18,084 nucleotides of DNA from Massilia sp. Lineage in GTDB: Bacteria; Pseudomonadota; Gammaproteobacteria; Burkholderiales; Burkholderiaceae_D. Below, piece after piece: positions 1 through 8,177 of this stretch. Within the stretch, counting starts at the first letter, position 1, and the number at the start of each line of letters is the position of its first letter. The stretch spans positions 1-18,084 of the forward strand of contig JAQGNM010000073.1 of the NCBI GenBank assembly GCA_028291845.1, given 5' to 3'. A program made the translations under genes and the position numbers. The notes under the pieces are model-generated. The model was given only the letters and a program-made list of their open reading frames with translations. It did no database searches and had not been told where the DNA came from.

Positions 1-40
1 CGCGATTATAAAAATGCCATAAATCAATGTAGAATGCCAC

Positions 41-1243
41 ATGCGTTCCTCCACCGCCGCCGACATCCAAGCTGTACAAGCGCTCGGTAGCGTGCCGACC
101 ATGCTGCGCGTGGTGTCCGAAACCACCGGCCTGGGCTTTATCTGCATCGCCCGCGTCGACGCCGGCAGCTGGACCACCTGCGCCGTCTATGACAAGCTCG
201 GCTTCGGCCTGCAGCCGGGCGACACGCTCGAACTGGCTTCGACCCTGTGCAACGAAGTGCGCCAGAACGGCGAATTGATCGTCATGAACCAGGCCAGCGC
301 GCACCCCCACTATCGCGATCACCACACCCCGCGCCTCTACGGCTTTGAAAGTTATATCTCGGTGCCGGTGTACCGGCCCGACGGCAATTTTTTCGGCACC
401 CTGTGCGGCCTCGATCCGAAGCCTGCCGAACTGGACACACCGCGCGTGATCGACACCATGCTGATGTTCGCCGATCTGGTCTCGCGCCAGCTGGCCGACG
501 AGCAGCGCATGGCGGTCACCGAGACCGCCCTGTTGAGTGTGCGCGAGGCAGCAGAACTGCGCGAACAGTTCATCGCCGTGCTCGGCCACGACGTGCGCAC
601 GCCGCTGTCGTCGATTCTCACCGGCGCCGCCCTGCTGCGCCAGATGAACCTCGGCGAGCGGGCCGAGCAGGTGATCGGGCGCATCGAGCGCAGCGGCAAG
701 CGCATTTCCAGCCTGGTCGACGACGTCGTCGATTTTACCCAAGGCCGCATGGGCGACGGCATCGCGATGACGCGCGTTGCCACGCTCGATCTGCAGCCGG
801 CCCTGACCCACGCGATCGAGGAGCTGCGCGCGATCTATCCGCAACGCCGCATCGACAGCACCCTCGATATCGCCGGCGCGGTGCTCTGCGATCCGCGCCG
901 CATGGCGCAGATGCTGTCGAACCTGCTGAGCAACGCGCTCATTTACGGCGCGCGCGATCAAGCCGTGCGGATCGACGCCGCTACCTGCGACGGCGTGTTT
1001 TCGCTGACGGTGAGCAACGGCGGCGCGCCCCTGTCGGAAACCACGCTGGCCGCGCTGTTCCAGCCGTTCTGGCGCGGCGACAACCACCAAAAGCACAGCG
1101 GCGGCCTGGGACTGGGGCTGTACATCGTCGCCGAAATCGCCCGCGCCCATGGCGGCGCCATGCAGGTGACCTCGAACGCCGAGGCGACGACGTTTTCCTT
1201 CAGCATGCCGATGCAGGCGGAAAACCAGGACGCCGGCGAATGA
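41..1243 (+). CDS. GAF-domain sensor histidine kinase, soluble
   Basis: A 400-residue cytoplasmic sensor kinase that should autophosphorylate on a histidine and pass the phosphate to an unseen response regulator. Residues about 15-150 form a GAF domain, seen as a sensor fold with the SVPVYRPDG and FGTLCGLD segments typical of GAF-kinase hybrids. The HisKA dimerisation helix carries the phosphoacceptor His183 in LGHDVRTPLSS. The HATPase_c domain has the N-box NLLSNAL (294-300), a G1 region VSNGG (324-328) in which the usual DxG is replaced by SNG, and the G2 loop GGLGLGLYIV (354-363). There is no signal peptide or membrane segment, so the ligand or redox signal must be intracellular. An in-frame stop at 20-22 leaves the ATG at 41 as the first usable start, although no good ribosome site precedes it. 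No receiver-domain gene lies downstream; a partner could lie upstream of the window. The family is certain, the signal unknown. Confidence 0.9.
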   Translation: MRSSTAADIQAVQALGSVPTMLRVVSETTGLGFICIARVDAGSWTTCAVYDKLGFGLQPGDTLELASTLCNEVRQNGELIVMNQASAHPHYRDHHTPRLYGFESYISVPVYRPDGNFFGTLCGLDPKPAELDTPRVIDTMLMFADLVSRQLADEQRMAVTETALLSVREAAELREQFIAVLGHDVRTPLSSILTGAALLRQMNLGERAEQVIGRIERSGKRISSLVDDVVDFTQGRMGDGIAMTRVATLDLQPALTHAIEELRAIYPQRRIDSTLDIAGAVLCDPRRMAQMLSNLLSNALIYGARDQAVRIDAATCDGVFSLTVSNGGAPLSETTLAALFQPFWRGDNHQKHSGGLGLGLYIVAEIARAHGGAMQVTSNAEATTFSFSMPMQAENQDAGE

Positions 1244-1270
1244 GCAGGCCGGCTGGCCAGGCGCATACGC

Positions 1271-1310
1271 CTTGGTTTCCCTTAGTTTCCCTTAGTTAGC
1301 CTTAGTTACC
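1271..1310. repeat. Four-copy 10-bp tandem repeat between convergent genes
   Basis: Four head-to-tail decamers of the form CTTRGTTNSC occupy 1271-1280, 1281-1290, 1291-1300 and 1301-1310. The last unit contains the stop codon (1302-1304) and final residues of the minus-strand VOC gene, and the rest fills the 58-bp gap to the histidine-kinase stop. No hairpin with a T-run is present, so it does not look like a terminator. Confidence 0.8.
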
Positions 1311-1781
1311 CTCCAGCGAACTCATGGCCGCCTTGCCGGCTGCCGCCATCTGTTCCGGCGACATGTCCTTGATGTGGGTAGCGATCGACCACTGGTGGCC
1401 GAACGGATCGATGACGACGCCGTAGCGATCGCCCCAGAACATGTCGGCCAGCGGCATGCGCACGGTGGCGCCGGCGTCGACCGCTTGCTGGAAGGCGGCG
1501 TCGGCGTCCGCCACGTACAGGTGCATGGTCACCGGCGTGCCGCCCAGGGTGGCCGGGCTCTTGCTCCCCCATTCGGGAAATTCGTCGACCAGCATCAGCG
1601 GCGAATCGCCGATGCGCAGCATGGCGTGCATCAGTTTGCCGCCGGGGCCGGGCATGCGGCCCAGTTCGACGGCATCGAAGGCCTTCTGGTAAAACGCGAT
1701 GGCCTCGGCGGCGCCGGTGCAAATCAGGTGCGGCGTGAGCGAGTGCATGCCTGCAGGAATAGCTTGGACAGCAGCATTCAT
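1302..1781 (-). CDS. VOC family protein, PhnB/glyoxalase-like
   Basis: A 159-residue protein of the vicinal oxygen chelate superfamily, PhnB/YdcJ-like branch. Members are small dimeric metalloproteins built of paired beta-alpha-beta-beta-beta modules; the reaction of this branch is usually unknown. The first module covers about residues 14-65 (LTPHLICTGAAEAIAFYQKA, then a PGPGGKLMHAMLRIGDS stretch) and the second about 82-137, ending in the hallmark DRYGVVIDPFGHQWSIATH. A short helical tail with DMSPEQMAAAGKAAM closes it, as is usual in this branch. The ATG at 1781 has an excellent ribosome site, AAGGAG, six bases upstream. It is the last gene of a minus-strand series after the Lrp regulator and topoisomerase IB, 82 bp from the latter, so co-transcription is possible. 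Its stop codon lies inside a decamer repeat. The superfamily call is firm; the substrate is not predictable. Confidence 0.9.
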   Translation of the reverse strand: MNAAVQAIPAGMHSLTPHLICTGAAEAIAFYQKAFDAVELGRMPGPGGKLMHAMLRIGDSPLMLVDEFPEWGSKSPATLGGTPVTMHLYVADADAAFQQAVDAGATVRMPLADMFWGDRYGVVIDPFGHQWSIATHIKDMSPEQMAAAGKAAMSSLEGN

Positions 1782-1863
1782 GGCGTCTCCTTATGGTTGT
1801 TGATCCATCAGGATAGGCAAAGCGGCGCGCGCACGCCAGCTATCGCGTTTGCGCCAGCACAAG

Positions 1864-3090
1864 TCAAGCGGCGGACGCCGCAGCCTCGCCCTTCGATTTT
1901 GTCCTGCTCTTGCCGGCCGACTTTTTCGCCGTGCTTTTGGCTTCGCTGTTGGCTTGGCGTTTTGGCGCGCTATGGCCTGCACCCTGGGCATCGGCCGCCT
2001 TCTGCAAGCGTTGTTGCAGCAAGGTCAGCACTGCCGCCTCTTCCGGCGACAAGCTGTGCAGATCGCTCACCAGCTGGCGCGTGGTTTCCTTCTGCAACGC
2101 TTCGAGCACCGTGCCCTCCAGGTAGGCATCGATCACCGCCGGGTGCACATAGCACTTGCGGCAGATGGTCGGCGTGTTGCCGAGCCGTTCGGCCACCGAT
2201 TCGATCGCCTGCACGATGTTTTTCTTGGCCTGGGTTTCGGAATCGAATTTCTCGAATTCATGCAGCGCCAGCGCCGCCAGCACCGTGCCCGACCAGGTCC
2301 GAAAATCCTTGGCGGTGTACTCTTCGCCGGTGATTTGCTGCAAGTACTCGTTGACGTCGCCCGAGTCGATCGTGTGCGGTTCGCCATCCTCGTCGATGTA
2401 CTGGAACAGGTCCTGCCCAGGCAGCTCGCGGGTTCGAGCGATGATCTTGGCCAGCCGGCGGTCTTCCAGGTGGATCGTATGAAACACCCCGCTCTTGCCG
2501 CGGAAATTGAAATCGATGTCCTTACCGTCCACCTTGACGTGGCGCGAGCGCAAGGTGGTCAAGCCGAACGATTTGTTGGTGCGCGCGTATTCCTCGTTGC
2601 CGATCCGCATCATCGTCACCTCCAGCAGGCGCACGATGGTCGCCAGCACTTTTTCACGCGGCAGGCCCGGCAGTTTCAAGGCCTTGTCGACGGCGGCGCG
2701 AATGGCCGGTAAAGCCTGGCCGAAGTTGAGCATGCGCTCGTATTTCACTTCATCGCGCACATTTCTCCACTTGGCGTGATAGCGGTATTGCTTGCGTTTT
2801 TTGGCGTCGCGCCCGGTCGCCTGCAGGTGGCCGTTGGCGCTGGGGCAGATCCATACATCGGTCCAGGCCGGCGGAATCACCAGCGCCTTGATGCGCGCCA
2901 GCACCGCCTCGTCCTCGACCGGCTTGCCGTCCTTGTCGACATAGCGAAACGTGTCGCCGTGCCTTTCGCGGCGGATGCCCGGCTTGTCGTCGCTGACGTA
3001 GCGCAGGCCGGCCGCCTTGGCGGCGACGGTCGGTTCGCTGTTGGGAATGGCCTTGGGCGGCGCATCGGTGGCGTGGTTAATGTTTTTCAT
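1864..3090 (-). CDS. DNA topoisomerase IB (poxvirus-like bacterial type)
   Basis: A 408-residue type IB topoisomerase, which relaxes supercoils of both signs by nicking one strand through a 3'-phosphotyrosyl bond. The N-terminal domain spans about 25-105 (GLRYVSDDKPGIRR, VIPPAWTDVWICPSANGHLQATG). The catalytic domain spans about 110-345 and shows MMRIGNEEYARTNKSFGLTTLR (catalytic Arg162), RGKSG (Lys199, the likely general acid), FRTWSGT (Arg264) and RKCYVHPAV with the nucleophile Tyr314. About 60 residues of Lys/Ala/Ser-rich tail (350-408) extend beyond the core and probably bind DNA nonspecifically. I chose the ATG at 3090; the frame stays open to a TTG at 3192 that overlaps the Lrp gene, but that added sequence has no family resemblance. 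The ribosome site of the ATG is weak. It lies 94 bp downstream of the Lrp gene on the same strand. The assignment is secure. Confidence 0.95.
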   Translation of the reverse strand: MKNINHATDAPPKAIPNSEPTVAAKAAGLRYVSDDKPGIRRERHGDTFRYVDKDGKPVEDEAVLARIKALVIPPAWTDVWICPSANGHLQATGRDAKKRKQYRYHAKWRNVRDEVKYERMLNFGQALPAIRAAVDKALKLPGLPREKVLATIVRLLEVTMMRIGNEEYARTNKSFGLTTLRSRHVKVDGKDIDFNFRGKSGVFHTIHLEDRRLAKIIARTRELPGQDLFQYIDEDGEPHTIDSGDVNEYLQQITGEEYTAKDFRTWSGTVLAALALHEFEKFDSETQAKKNIVQAIESVAERLGNTPTICRKCYVHPAVIDAYLEGTVLEALQKETTRQLVSDLHSLSPEEAAVLTLLQQRLQKAADAQGAGHSAPKRQANSEAKSTAKKSAGKSRTKSKGEAAASAA

Positions 3091-3184
3091 CAATCGATCC
3101 GGGTCTCGAGCATTTGTAAGTTCTTGACGGATACTAGATGAAACAGCAGCGACGGGGCGCGTGAATGCTCCCGATTGCCAGGCC

Positions 3185-3676
3185 TCAGCCAAAGTCGGTG
3201 GGCGGCAGCGGCGGGTTGGCCGGCGCCTTGACTTCCTTCAGCACAAACGAGGTGTACACCTCCTTCACGCTCGGCAAACCGTTGATGTATTTTTCAGCGA
3301 ACAAGCCGTAGGCTTCGAGGTCCTCGGCCACCACCATCAATTGATGGTCGTAGCGGCCGGAAATGCGGTGGCAGGACAGCACCTGCGGAATGGCCGCCAC
3401 CGCCTCCTCGAACTCATGCACATACTTGGTATGGCCGTTCTCCAGCGAGATGCTGATAAAGGCGGTCACCTGGTAGCCCAGCTTTTTCGGATCGAGCCGG
3501 GCCTCGTAGGCACAGATGATGCCGTCACTTTCCAGCCGCTTGACCCGCCGCCAGCAGGGAGAAGCCGTCAGCGCCACCCGCTCGGCCAGGTCGGCGCTCG
3601 ACAGGCGGGCGTCGAGCTGCAATTCCTCCAGAATTTTCCGATCGATACGGTCTAATTTGATCCTCGCGATACTCAT
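3185..3676 (-). CDS. Lrp/AsnC family transcriptional regulator
   Basis: A 163-residue feast/famine regulator. Residues 8-58 form the AsnC-type winged helix: DRIDRKILEELQLDARLS, then the helix-turn-helix SSADLAERVALTASPCWRRVKRLESDGII. Residues about 66-148 form the RAM ligand-binding and oligomerisation domain (GYQVTAFISISLE, SGRYDHQLMVV, SVKEVYTSFVLKEVK). A proline-rich tail finishes the protein. The family binds an amino acid or small molecule and often controls itself and a divergent neighbour. Here the divergent neighbour is a TonB-dependent receptor followed by an exopeptidase, which suggests control of peptide or amino-acid scavenging; this is inference. A GTAAGGT ribosome site precedes the ATG at 3676 at somewhat long spacing. 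The 195-bp AT-rich intergenic region contains dyads suited to a dimeric regulator. Topoisomerase IB follows on the same strand. Confidence 0.93.
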   Translation of the reverse strand: MSIARIKLDRIDRKILEELQLDARLSSADLAERVALTASPCWRRVKRLESDGIICAYEARLDPKKLGYQVTAFISISLENGHTKYVHEFEEAVAAIPQVLSCHRISGRYDHQLMVVAEDLEAYGLFAEKYINGLPSVKEVYTSFVLKEVKAPANPPLPPTDFG

Positions 3677-3707
3677 TTCGTATTTACCTTACAAGCGATA
3701 TGAACAT

Positions 3708-3771
3708 TGCATTTTGCAGTGTTGTATTTGGCTGAATATAGCAAGTTATTGCCCGATGCAAAACATATAAT
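3708..3771. promoter_or_regulatory. Candidate operator and promoter between lrp-like gene and receptor
   Basis: This AT-rich stretch lies between the divergent starts at 3676 and 3872. It holds a palindrome TGCATTTTGCA (3708-3718) and, 38 bp later, TGCAAAA (3757-3763), the exact inverse of TTTTGCA at 3712-3718. A perfect -10 hexamer TATAAT sits at 3766-3771 reading toward the receptor, but no good -35 box lies 16-18 bp upstream of it, as expected of an activator-dependent promoter. Binding by the adjacent Lrp-like protein is inferred from position only. Confidence 0.4.
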
Positions 3772-3871
3772 TTATTTATAGGAAATAACTGCAACTCACA
3801 AATCGACCGTGTTCGGGTCGTCTTGCAATGGTTCCGCCCGCATCCCAACCGTTGTCCCCAGGAGTCATGCA

Positions 3872-6670
3872 ATGCAATCACGCCATTTATCCTCTCCGCG
3901 CCGCAAGCGCTCCGTTGTTCTGGTCGCCGCCACCCTGGCCCCCGCGCTATTGGCGGCCTTTCCATTGACGGCAATGGCGCAGAGCGCCGACAGCGCCGCG
4001 CCGATGGAGCGGGTGGTCGTCACCGGTTCGTCGATCAAGCGCATCGACGGCGAAACCGCCCTGCCGGTGCAAATTCTCAAGCGCGAGGACATCGAACGGA
4101 TCGGCGCCTCGTCGACCGAGGAACTGGTCAAGCAACTGAGCTCGCTGAGCAGCAACGGCACCGCCACCACGGCGGCCAACGCTTCCGGCTTTGGCGGCGG
4201 CAACATCGCCACCGTCTCCTTGCGTGGCCTGGGCAGCGCCCGCACCCTGGTGCTGGTCAACGGGCGCCGCGTCTCGGTGTATGGCGGCGGCTCGGCCGGC
4301 GCGGCCGGTTCGTCGGTCGACGTCAACAGCATCCCCCTGTCGGCCATCGAACGGGTCGAAGTGTTGAAAGATGGCGCTTCGGCCGTGTACGGCAGCGACG
4401 CCATCGCCGGCGTCGTCAATTTTATTTTGCGCAAGGATTTCAAAGGCGTCGAAACCACCGCCACCTATGGCCAGCCCAGCCGTGGCGGCCACGGCAAGGA
4501 CAAAAAGGCGACCTTGTTCGCCGGCTGGGGCAACCTGGCGCAGGACGGCTACAACCTGACCCTGGGACTGAACATCCAGGAAACCGACGCCATCTACGGC
4601 GCCGACCGGCCCTATGCGAACCGCCTGAACGTCGCCGAAAACAACGATCTGACTTCCCCCATCACCTTCCCCGCCAACGTGCTGATCGGCTCGGCCCTGC
4701 GCACGCCGTCGCTGGCAAATTGCGGGCCCATTTCTCCGGTGACGCCGTTCAACCCGACCCGCTGCAGTTTCGACAATACGCAATACGGTTCGATTCAGCC
4801 GTATTCGCTCAAGCAGAGCGTGATGAGCAACGGCCGCAAGACCCTGTCGGCCAACGCCGAAGGCTATTTCGAGGCGGCCTACACCAAGAACCGCATCGAT
4901 TCGACCACGCAGCCGGTACCGCTGGCCTACAACGCCATCACCACCGCCAGCAATCCGTATGTGCCGGCCTTCAAAGCGCTGACCGCGCCATACGGCAACC
5001 TCGGCAACGGCGGCTTCATTTTGCTGCCGAGCAGCCCATATTATCCGGCCGCGTTCGCCGCCGCCAACGGCGTGGCCGGCCGGCCGCTGCTGCTGAACTA
5101 CCGCGACGTCGTCAACGGCGCCCGCAGCACGCGCGACGAGTCCGAAGCGTCGCGCCTGCTGTTCGGCGTGCGCGGCACCTGGTCCGGCTGGGACCTCGAC
5201 AGCGCCGCGCTGTACAGCGAATCGAAAGTGAAGGAATTGCTGCTGGCCGGCTACGCCCAGTATTCGAAGGCGCTGCCGATTTTTAATAGCGGCTTGATCA
5301 ATCCATTCGGCGAAACCAGCGACCAGGGCGTTTTGGCTGCGGCCCGCGCCGCCGAGTTCCGCGGCACCAGTTATTCCTCGAAAACCTCGATGGCGTCGAT
5401 CGACCTGAAAGCCTCGCGCGAACTGTTCAGCTTGACCAACGGCGCGGTGGCGCTGGCCCTGGGTGCCGAACTGCGCCGCGAGAAATTCGCCTACGATCCA
5501 TCGTCGGCGATCCAGACCGGCGATATCGCAGGCCTCGGCGGCAATGCCTTCCCTGTGGTCGGCCAGCGCAACGTCTCGTCCGCCTATGCGGAAATCAACG
5601 TGCCGCTGTTCCGCAAATTCGACCTCGACGGCGCCGTGCGTTACGACAACTACCAGGGCGTCGGCAGCACCGTCAATCCAAAAGCCTCGATCCGCTGGCA
5701 GCCGAGCAACGCCGTGCTGATCCGCTCCTCGGTCGGCACCGGTTTCCGCGCGCCTTCGCTGACCGACCTGTACACGCCACAGGCCACCAGCGTCACCTCG
5801 AACGGCACGCGCGACCCGATCCGCTGCCCGAACATCGCCACCGGCGCGGCCACCGACTGCAATTTCCAGTTCACCACCATCACCGGCGGCAACCCCAACC
5901 TGCAACCGGAAAAGTCGCTGTCGTACACCGCCGGCATCTTGCTCGAACCGATCAAGGAATTGTCGATCAGCTTCGACGCCTTCCGCGTCAACCTGAAAAA
6001 TGCCATCGTCGTCGGCGGCCTGTCGTCGACCTACTTTCTCGCCAACCCCGAGCGCGCTACCCAGTATGCCGGCTTCATCCAGCGCGGCGCGCCGGACGGC
6101 AACGCCAGCGGCGCCGGCCCGATCACCGGTATCCTGCAAACCAACGCCAACCTGTTCAAGACCCAGCTGGCCGGCGTCGACGTCGATGCGAAATACGGCT
6201 GGCGCATGGCTTCGGGCAACCGCCTGACCGCGCGCGCCAGCGGCACCTACCTGGCGAAATACGATGTGCAGGGCCCGAACGGCGCCTACACCAGCTCGCT
6301 CGACACGGCCCTCAATGCGGCCGGCGGCGTGGTGCTGCGCTGGAAGCACAATGCCAGCGTGGCGTACGAGATGGGTCCGCTGGCAGTCTCGCTGTCGCAG
6401 AACTATCAAAAGGGCTACGTGGACGTGCTGGGCAGCCGGCTGGCTGCCGGCAGCCAGCCGCGTAAAGTCGAGGCCTACCAGACCTTCGACGCCCAGGCGA
6501 CCTACTCGGGCATCAAGTCGGCCAAGCTGACCGTCGGCGTAAAAAACCTCACCGACCGCGATCCGCCGTACACCAACCTCGCCTCGAACTTTCTCGGCGG
6601 TTACGATGTCAGCTACGGCGATCCGCGCGGGCGTTTTGTGTACGTGACCGCTGGCTACACGTTCCGCTGA
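3872..6670 (+). CDS. TonB-dependent outer-membrane receptor
   Basis: A 932-residue outer-membrane active transporter driven by TonB-ExbBD. Residues 1-37 are a Sec signal peptide (basic RRKRS, hydrophobic core, cleavage after AMA). A TonB-box-like segment ERVVVTGSS follows at 46-54, then the plug domain (about 63-190) with PVQILKREDIERIGASS, VSLRGLGSARTLVLVNGRRV and the motif IERVEVLKDGASAVYGSDAIAGVVNFI. The rest is a large beta-barrel with GTGFRAPSLTDLY, NPNLQPEKSLSYTAG and KNLTDRDPPYTN near the end, closing with an aromatic-rich last strand ending YTFR. The frame is open from an ATG at 3809, but the ATG at 3872 has CAGGAG eight bases upstream and starts the signal peptide cleanly. It lies 31 bp before a secreted M28 peptidase, probably one operon. 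No siderophore genes are nearby; peptide or another organic cargo is more likely than iron, but the cargo is unproven. Confidence 0.93.
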   Translation: MQSRHLSSPRRKRSVVLVAATLAPALLAAFPLTAMAQSADSAAPMERVVVTGSSIKRIDGETALPVQILKREDIERIGASSTEELVKQLSSLSSNGTATTAANASGFGGGNIATVSLRGLGSARTLVLVNGRRVSVYGGGSAGAAGSSVDVNSIPLSAIERVEVLKDGASAVYGSDAIAGVVNFILRKDFKGVETTATYGQPSRGGHGKDKKATLFAGWGNLAQDGYNLTLGLNIQETDAIYGADRPYANRLNVAENNDLTSPITFPANVLIGSALRTPSLANCGPISPVTPFNPTRCSFDNTQYGSIQPYSLKQSVMSNGRKTLSANAEGYFEAAYTKNRIDSTTQPVPLAYNAITTASNPYVPAFKALTAPYGNLGNGGFILLPSSPYYPAAFAAANGVAGRPLLLNYRDVVNGARSTRDESEASRLLFGVRGTWSGWDLDSAALYSESKVKELLLAGYAQYSKALPIFNSGLINPFGETSDQGVLAAARAAEFRGTSYSSKTSMASIDLKASRELFSLTNGAVALALGAELRREKFAYDPSSAIQTGDIAGLGGNAFPVVGQRNVSSAYAEINVPLFRKFDLDGAVRYDNYQGVGSTVNPKASIRWQPSNAVLIRSSVGTGFRAPSLTDLYTPQATSVTSNGTRDPIRCPNIATGAATDCNFQFTTITGGNPNLQPEKSLSYTAGILLEPIKELSISFDAFRVNLKNAIVVGGLSSTYFLANPERATQYAGFIQRGAPDGNASGAGPITGILQTNANLFKTQLAGVDVDAKYGWRMASGNRLTARASGTYLAKYDVQGPNGAYTSSLDTALNAAGGVVLRWKHNASVAYEMGPLAVSLSQNYQKGYVDVLGSRLAAGSQPRKVEAYQTFDAQATYSGIKSAKLTVGVKNLTDRDPPYTNLASNFLGGYDVSYGDPRGRFVYVTAGYTFR

Positions 6671-6701
6671 TTTTCAGTTCACGGTTTTAAAAGGATTTTC
6701 A

Positions 6702-8060
6702 ATGGCTTACCAAGTAATTAGAAGCGCACTGGCGCTGAGCTTGATGGCAAGCGCAGTCGCCCACGCCGCCGAGCCGGACACCACGGTCCACCAGGCGCAG
6801 ATCGACGCCATCGTGCGCGAGATTTCTCCCCAGCGCATCGAGGGCTACGTCAACAAACTGGTCAGTTTCGGCACCCGCCACACCTTGTCGGACACGGTGT
6901 CCGAGACGCGCGGCATCGGCGCCGCCCGCCGCTGGATCAAGAGCGAACTGGAGCGCTGCGGCGCCGGCAAGCTCAACGTCGCCTTCGACGGCCACCTGCA
7001 CCCGGTCGACCGCCGCATCGCCCGTCCGGTGGAAATCGTCAACGTGGTCGCCACCCTGCCTGGCACGCAAGCGGCATCGGCGGAGCGCATGTACGTGGTC
7101 AGCGGCCACTACGATTCGCGCAACACGGAAGATGCCGATGCGGTGGGCGACGCCCCCGGCGCCAACGACGATGCGTCGGGCACGGCGGCGGTGATGGAAA
7201 TGGCCTGCGTGATGGCGAAGTACAAATTCGACGCCACCCTGGTGTTCATGACCGTCGCCGCCGAGGAACAGGGTTTGTATGGGGCCACCGATTTTGCCGA
7301 GAAGGCCAAGCAGAAAAAGTGGAACATCGCCGGCATGTTCACCAACGACATCATCGGCAGTTCGATGAGCGACGAGGGCAAGCGCGACAATACCCAGGTG
7401 CGCCTGTTTGCCGAAGGGATTCCGGCCGTCAAGGACATCCCGGACAACCTGCGCACCCTGATCCAGACCGGCGGCGAAAACGATTCCACCCCACGCCAAC
7501 TGGCGCGCCTGGTCAAGGAAGTGGGCGAGCGCTACGTGCCTGATTTCAAGGTCACGATCGTCAACCGCCGCGACCGCTACCTGCGCGGCGGCGACCATGC
7601 GCCGTTCCTCGACCGCGGCTTCGCCGCCCTGCGCTTTACCGAGCCGGCCGAGGATTTCAATCACCAGCACCAGAACGTCCGCAAGGAAGGCAATGTGCAG
7701 ATCGGCGACCTGCCGCAGTTCGTCGACCCGGCCTATATCGCCCAGGTCGCGCGTGTAAACGCGGCTTCTCTGGCCGCGCTGGCGCTGGCGCCGGCGTCGC
7801 CGCAAGCGGTCAAAATCGTCACCGCGCGCTTGACCAATCAGACCGACTTGAGCTGGGCCGCCAACAGCGAACCGGACCTGGCCGGCTACCGCATCGTCTG
7901 GCGCGATACCACCGCCGCCGGCTGGCAACACAGCAAATTCGTCGGCAAGGTAACCGCGATCACCATGCCGATCTCGAAGGACAATGTGTTTTTCGGGGTA
8001 CAGGCGATCGATATGGCCGGCAATGTGAGTCCGGCAACGTATCCGATGCCAGGGCGCTGA
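6702..8060 (+). CDS. Secreted M28 family zinc metallopeptidase
   Basis: A 452-residue exported aminopeptidase-type enzyme with a co-catalytic pair of zinc ions. A signal peptide covers residues 1-22 (cleavage near AHA|AEP). All metal and catalytic positions of family M28 can be read: His136 in SGHYDSR, Asp156 in GANDDASG, general base Glu188 and ligand Glu189 in AAEEQGLYG, Asp216 in TNDIIGSS, and His299 in GGDHAPFLDRG. After the catalytic domain (to about 358) comes an 80-residue fibronectin-III-like module (TDLSWAANSEPDLAGYRIVWRD, FFGVQAIDMAGNVSP), common on secreted hydrolases. The ATG has AAGGA six bases upstream. It follows the TonB receptor by 31 bp and precedes a strong terminator, so the two form a likely operon in which the peptidase releases amino acids or trims peptides for uptake. 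The class is certain; the preferred substrate is not known. Confidence 0.95.
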   Translation: MAYQVIRSALALSLMASAVAHAAEPDTTVHQAQIDAIVREISPQRIEGYVNKLVSFGTRHTLSDTVSETRGIGAARRWIKSELERCGAGKLNVAFDGHLHPVDRRIARPVEIVNVVATLPGTQAASAERMYVVSGHYDSRNTEDADAVGDAPGANDDASGTAAVMEMACVMAKYKFDATLVFMTVAAEEQGLYGATDFAEKAKQKKWNIAGMFTNDIIGSSMSDEGKRDNTQVRLFAEGIPAVKDIPDNLRTLIQTGGENDSTPRQLARLVKEVGERYVPDFKVTIVNRRDRYLRGGDHAPFLDRGFAALRFTEPAEDFNHQHQNVRKEGNVQIGDLPQFVDPAYIAQVARVNAASLAALALAPASPQAVKIVTARLTNQTDLSWAANSEPDLAGYRIVWRDTTAAGWQHSKFVGKVTAITMPISKDNVFFGVQAIDMAGNVSPATYPMPGR

Positions 8061-8079
8061 TTTTTTTACAGCTCACGTG

Positions 8080-8103
8080 AGCCCGCGCAAGCGGGCTTTT
8101 TTT
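8080..8103 (+). terminator. Rho-independent terminator after the peptidase gene
   Basis: A perfect 7-bp stem AGCCCGC / GCGGGCT (8080-8086 and 8091-8097) encloses a GCAA tetraloop and runs directly into seven T residues (8097-8103). It ends the receptor-peptidase transcript 20 bp after the peptidase stop codon. Confidence 0.93.
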
Positions 8104-8177
8104 ATGGGGCTGCTCGGCGTCTTTTTTCATGCGGCTGCAGCCGCGCCTCGGTTCGCTGCCACACGGATGAACTCGTA

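Noticed and set aside
3090..3192. Longer topoisomerase start (TTG at 3192) overlapping the Lrp gene
   Set aside because: The added 34 residues have no family resemblance and the start is a TTG; the ATG at 3090 fits the usual N terminus.
3809..3871. Upstream ATG for the TonB receptor
   Set aside because: It would put 21 polar residues before the signal peptide and has no ribosome site; the ATG at 3872 has CAGGAG at correct spacing.
3947..6409. Very long open frame on the minus strand opposite the TonB receptor
   Set aside because: It is an antisense shadow: composition is Arg/Gly/Val/Gln-rich without domains, while the plus strand has a complete signal peptide, plug and barrel.
6699..7931. 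Open frame of about 410 codons on the minus strand opposite the M28 peptidase
   Set aside because: No recognisable domain; caused by the codon bias of the peptidase gene, which has every catalytic residue.
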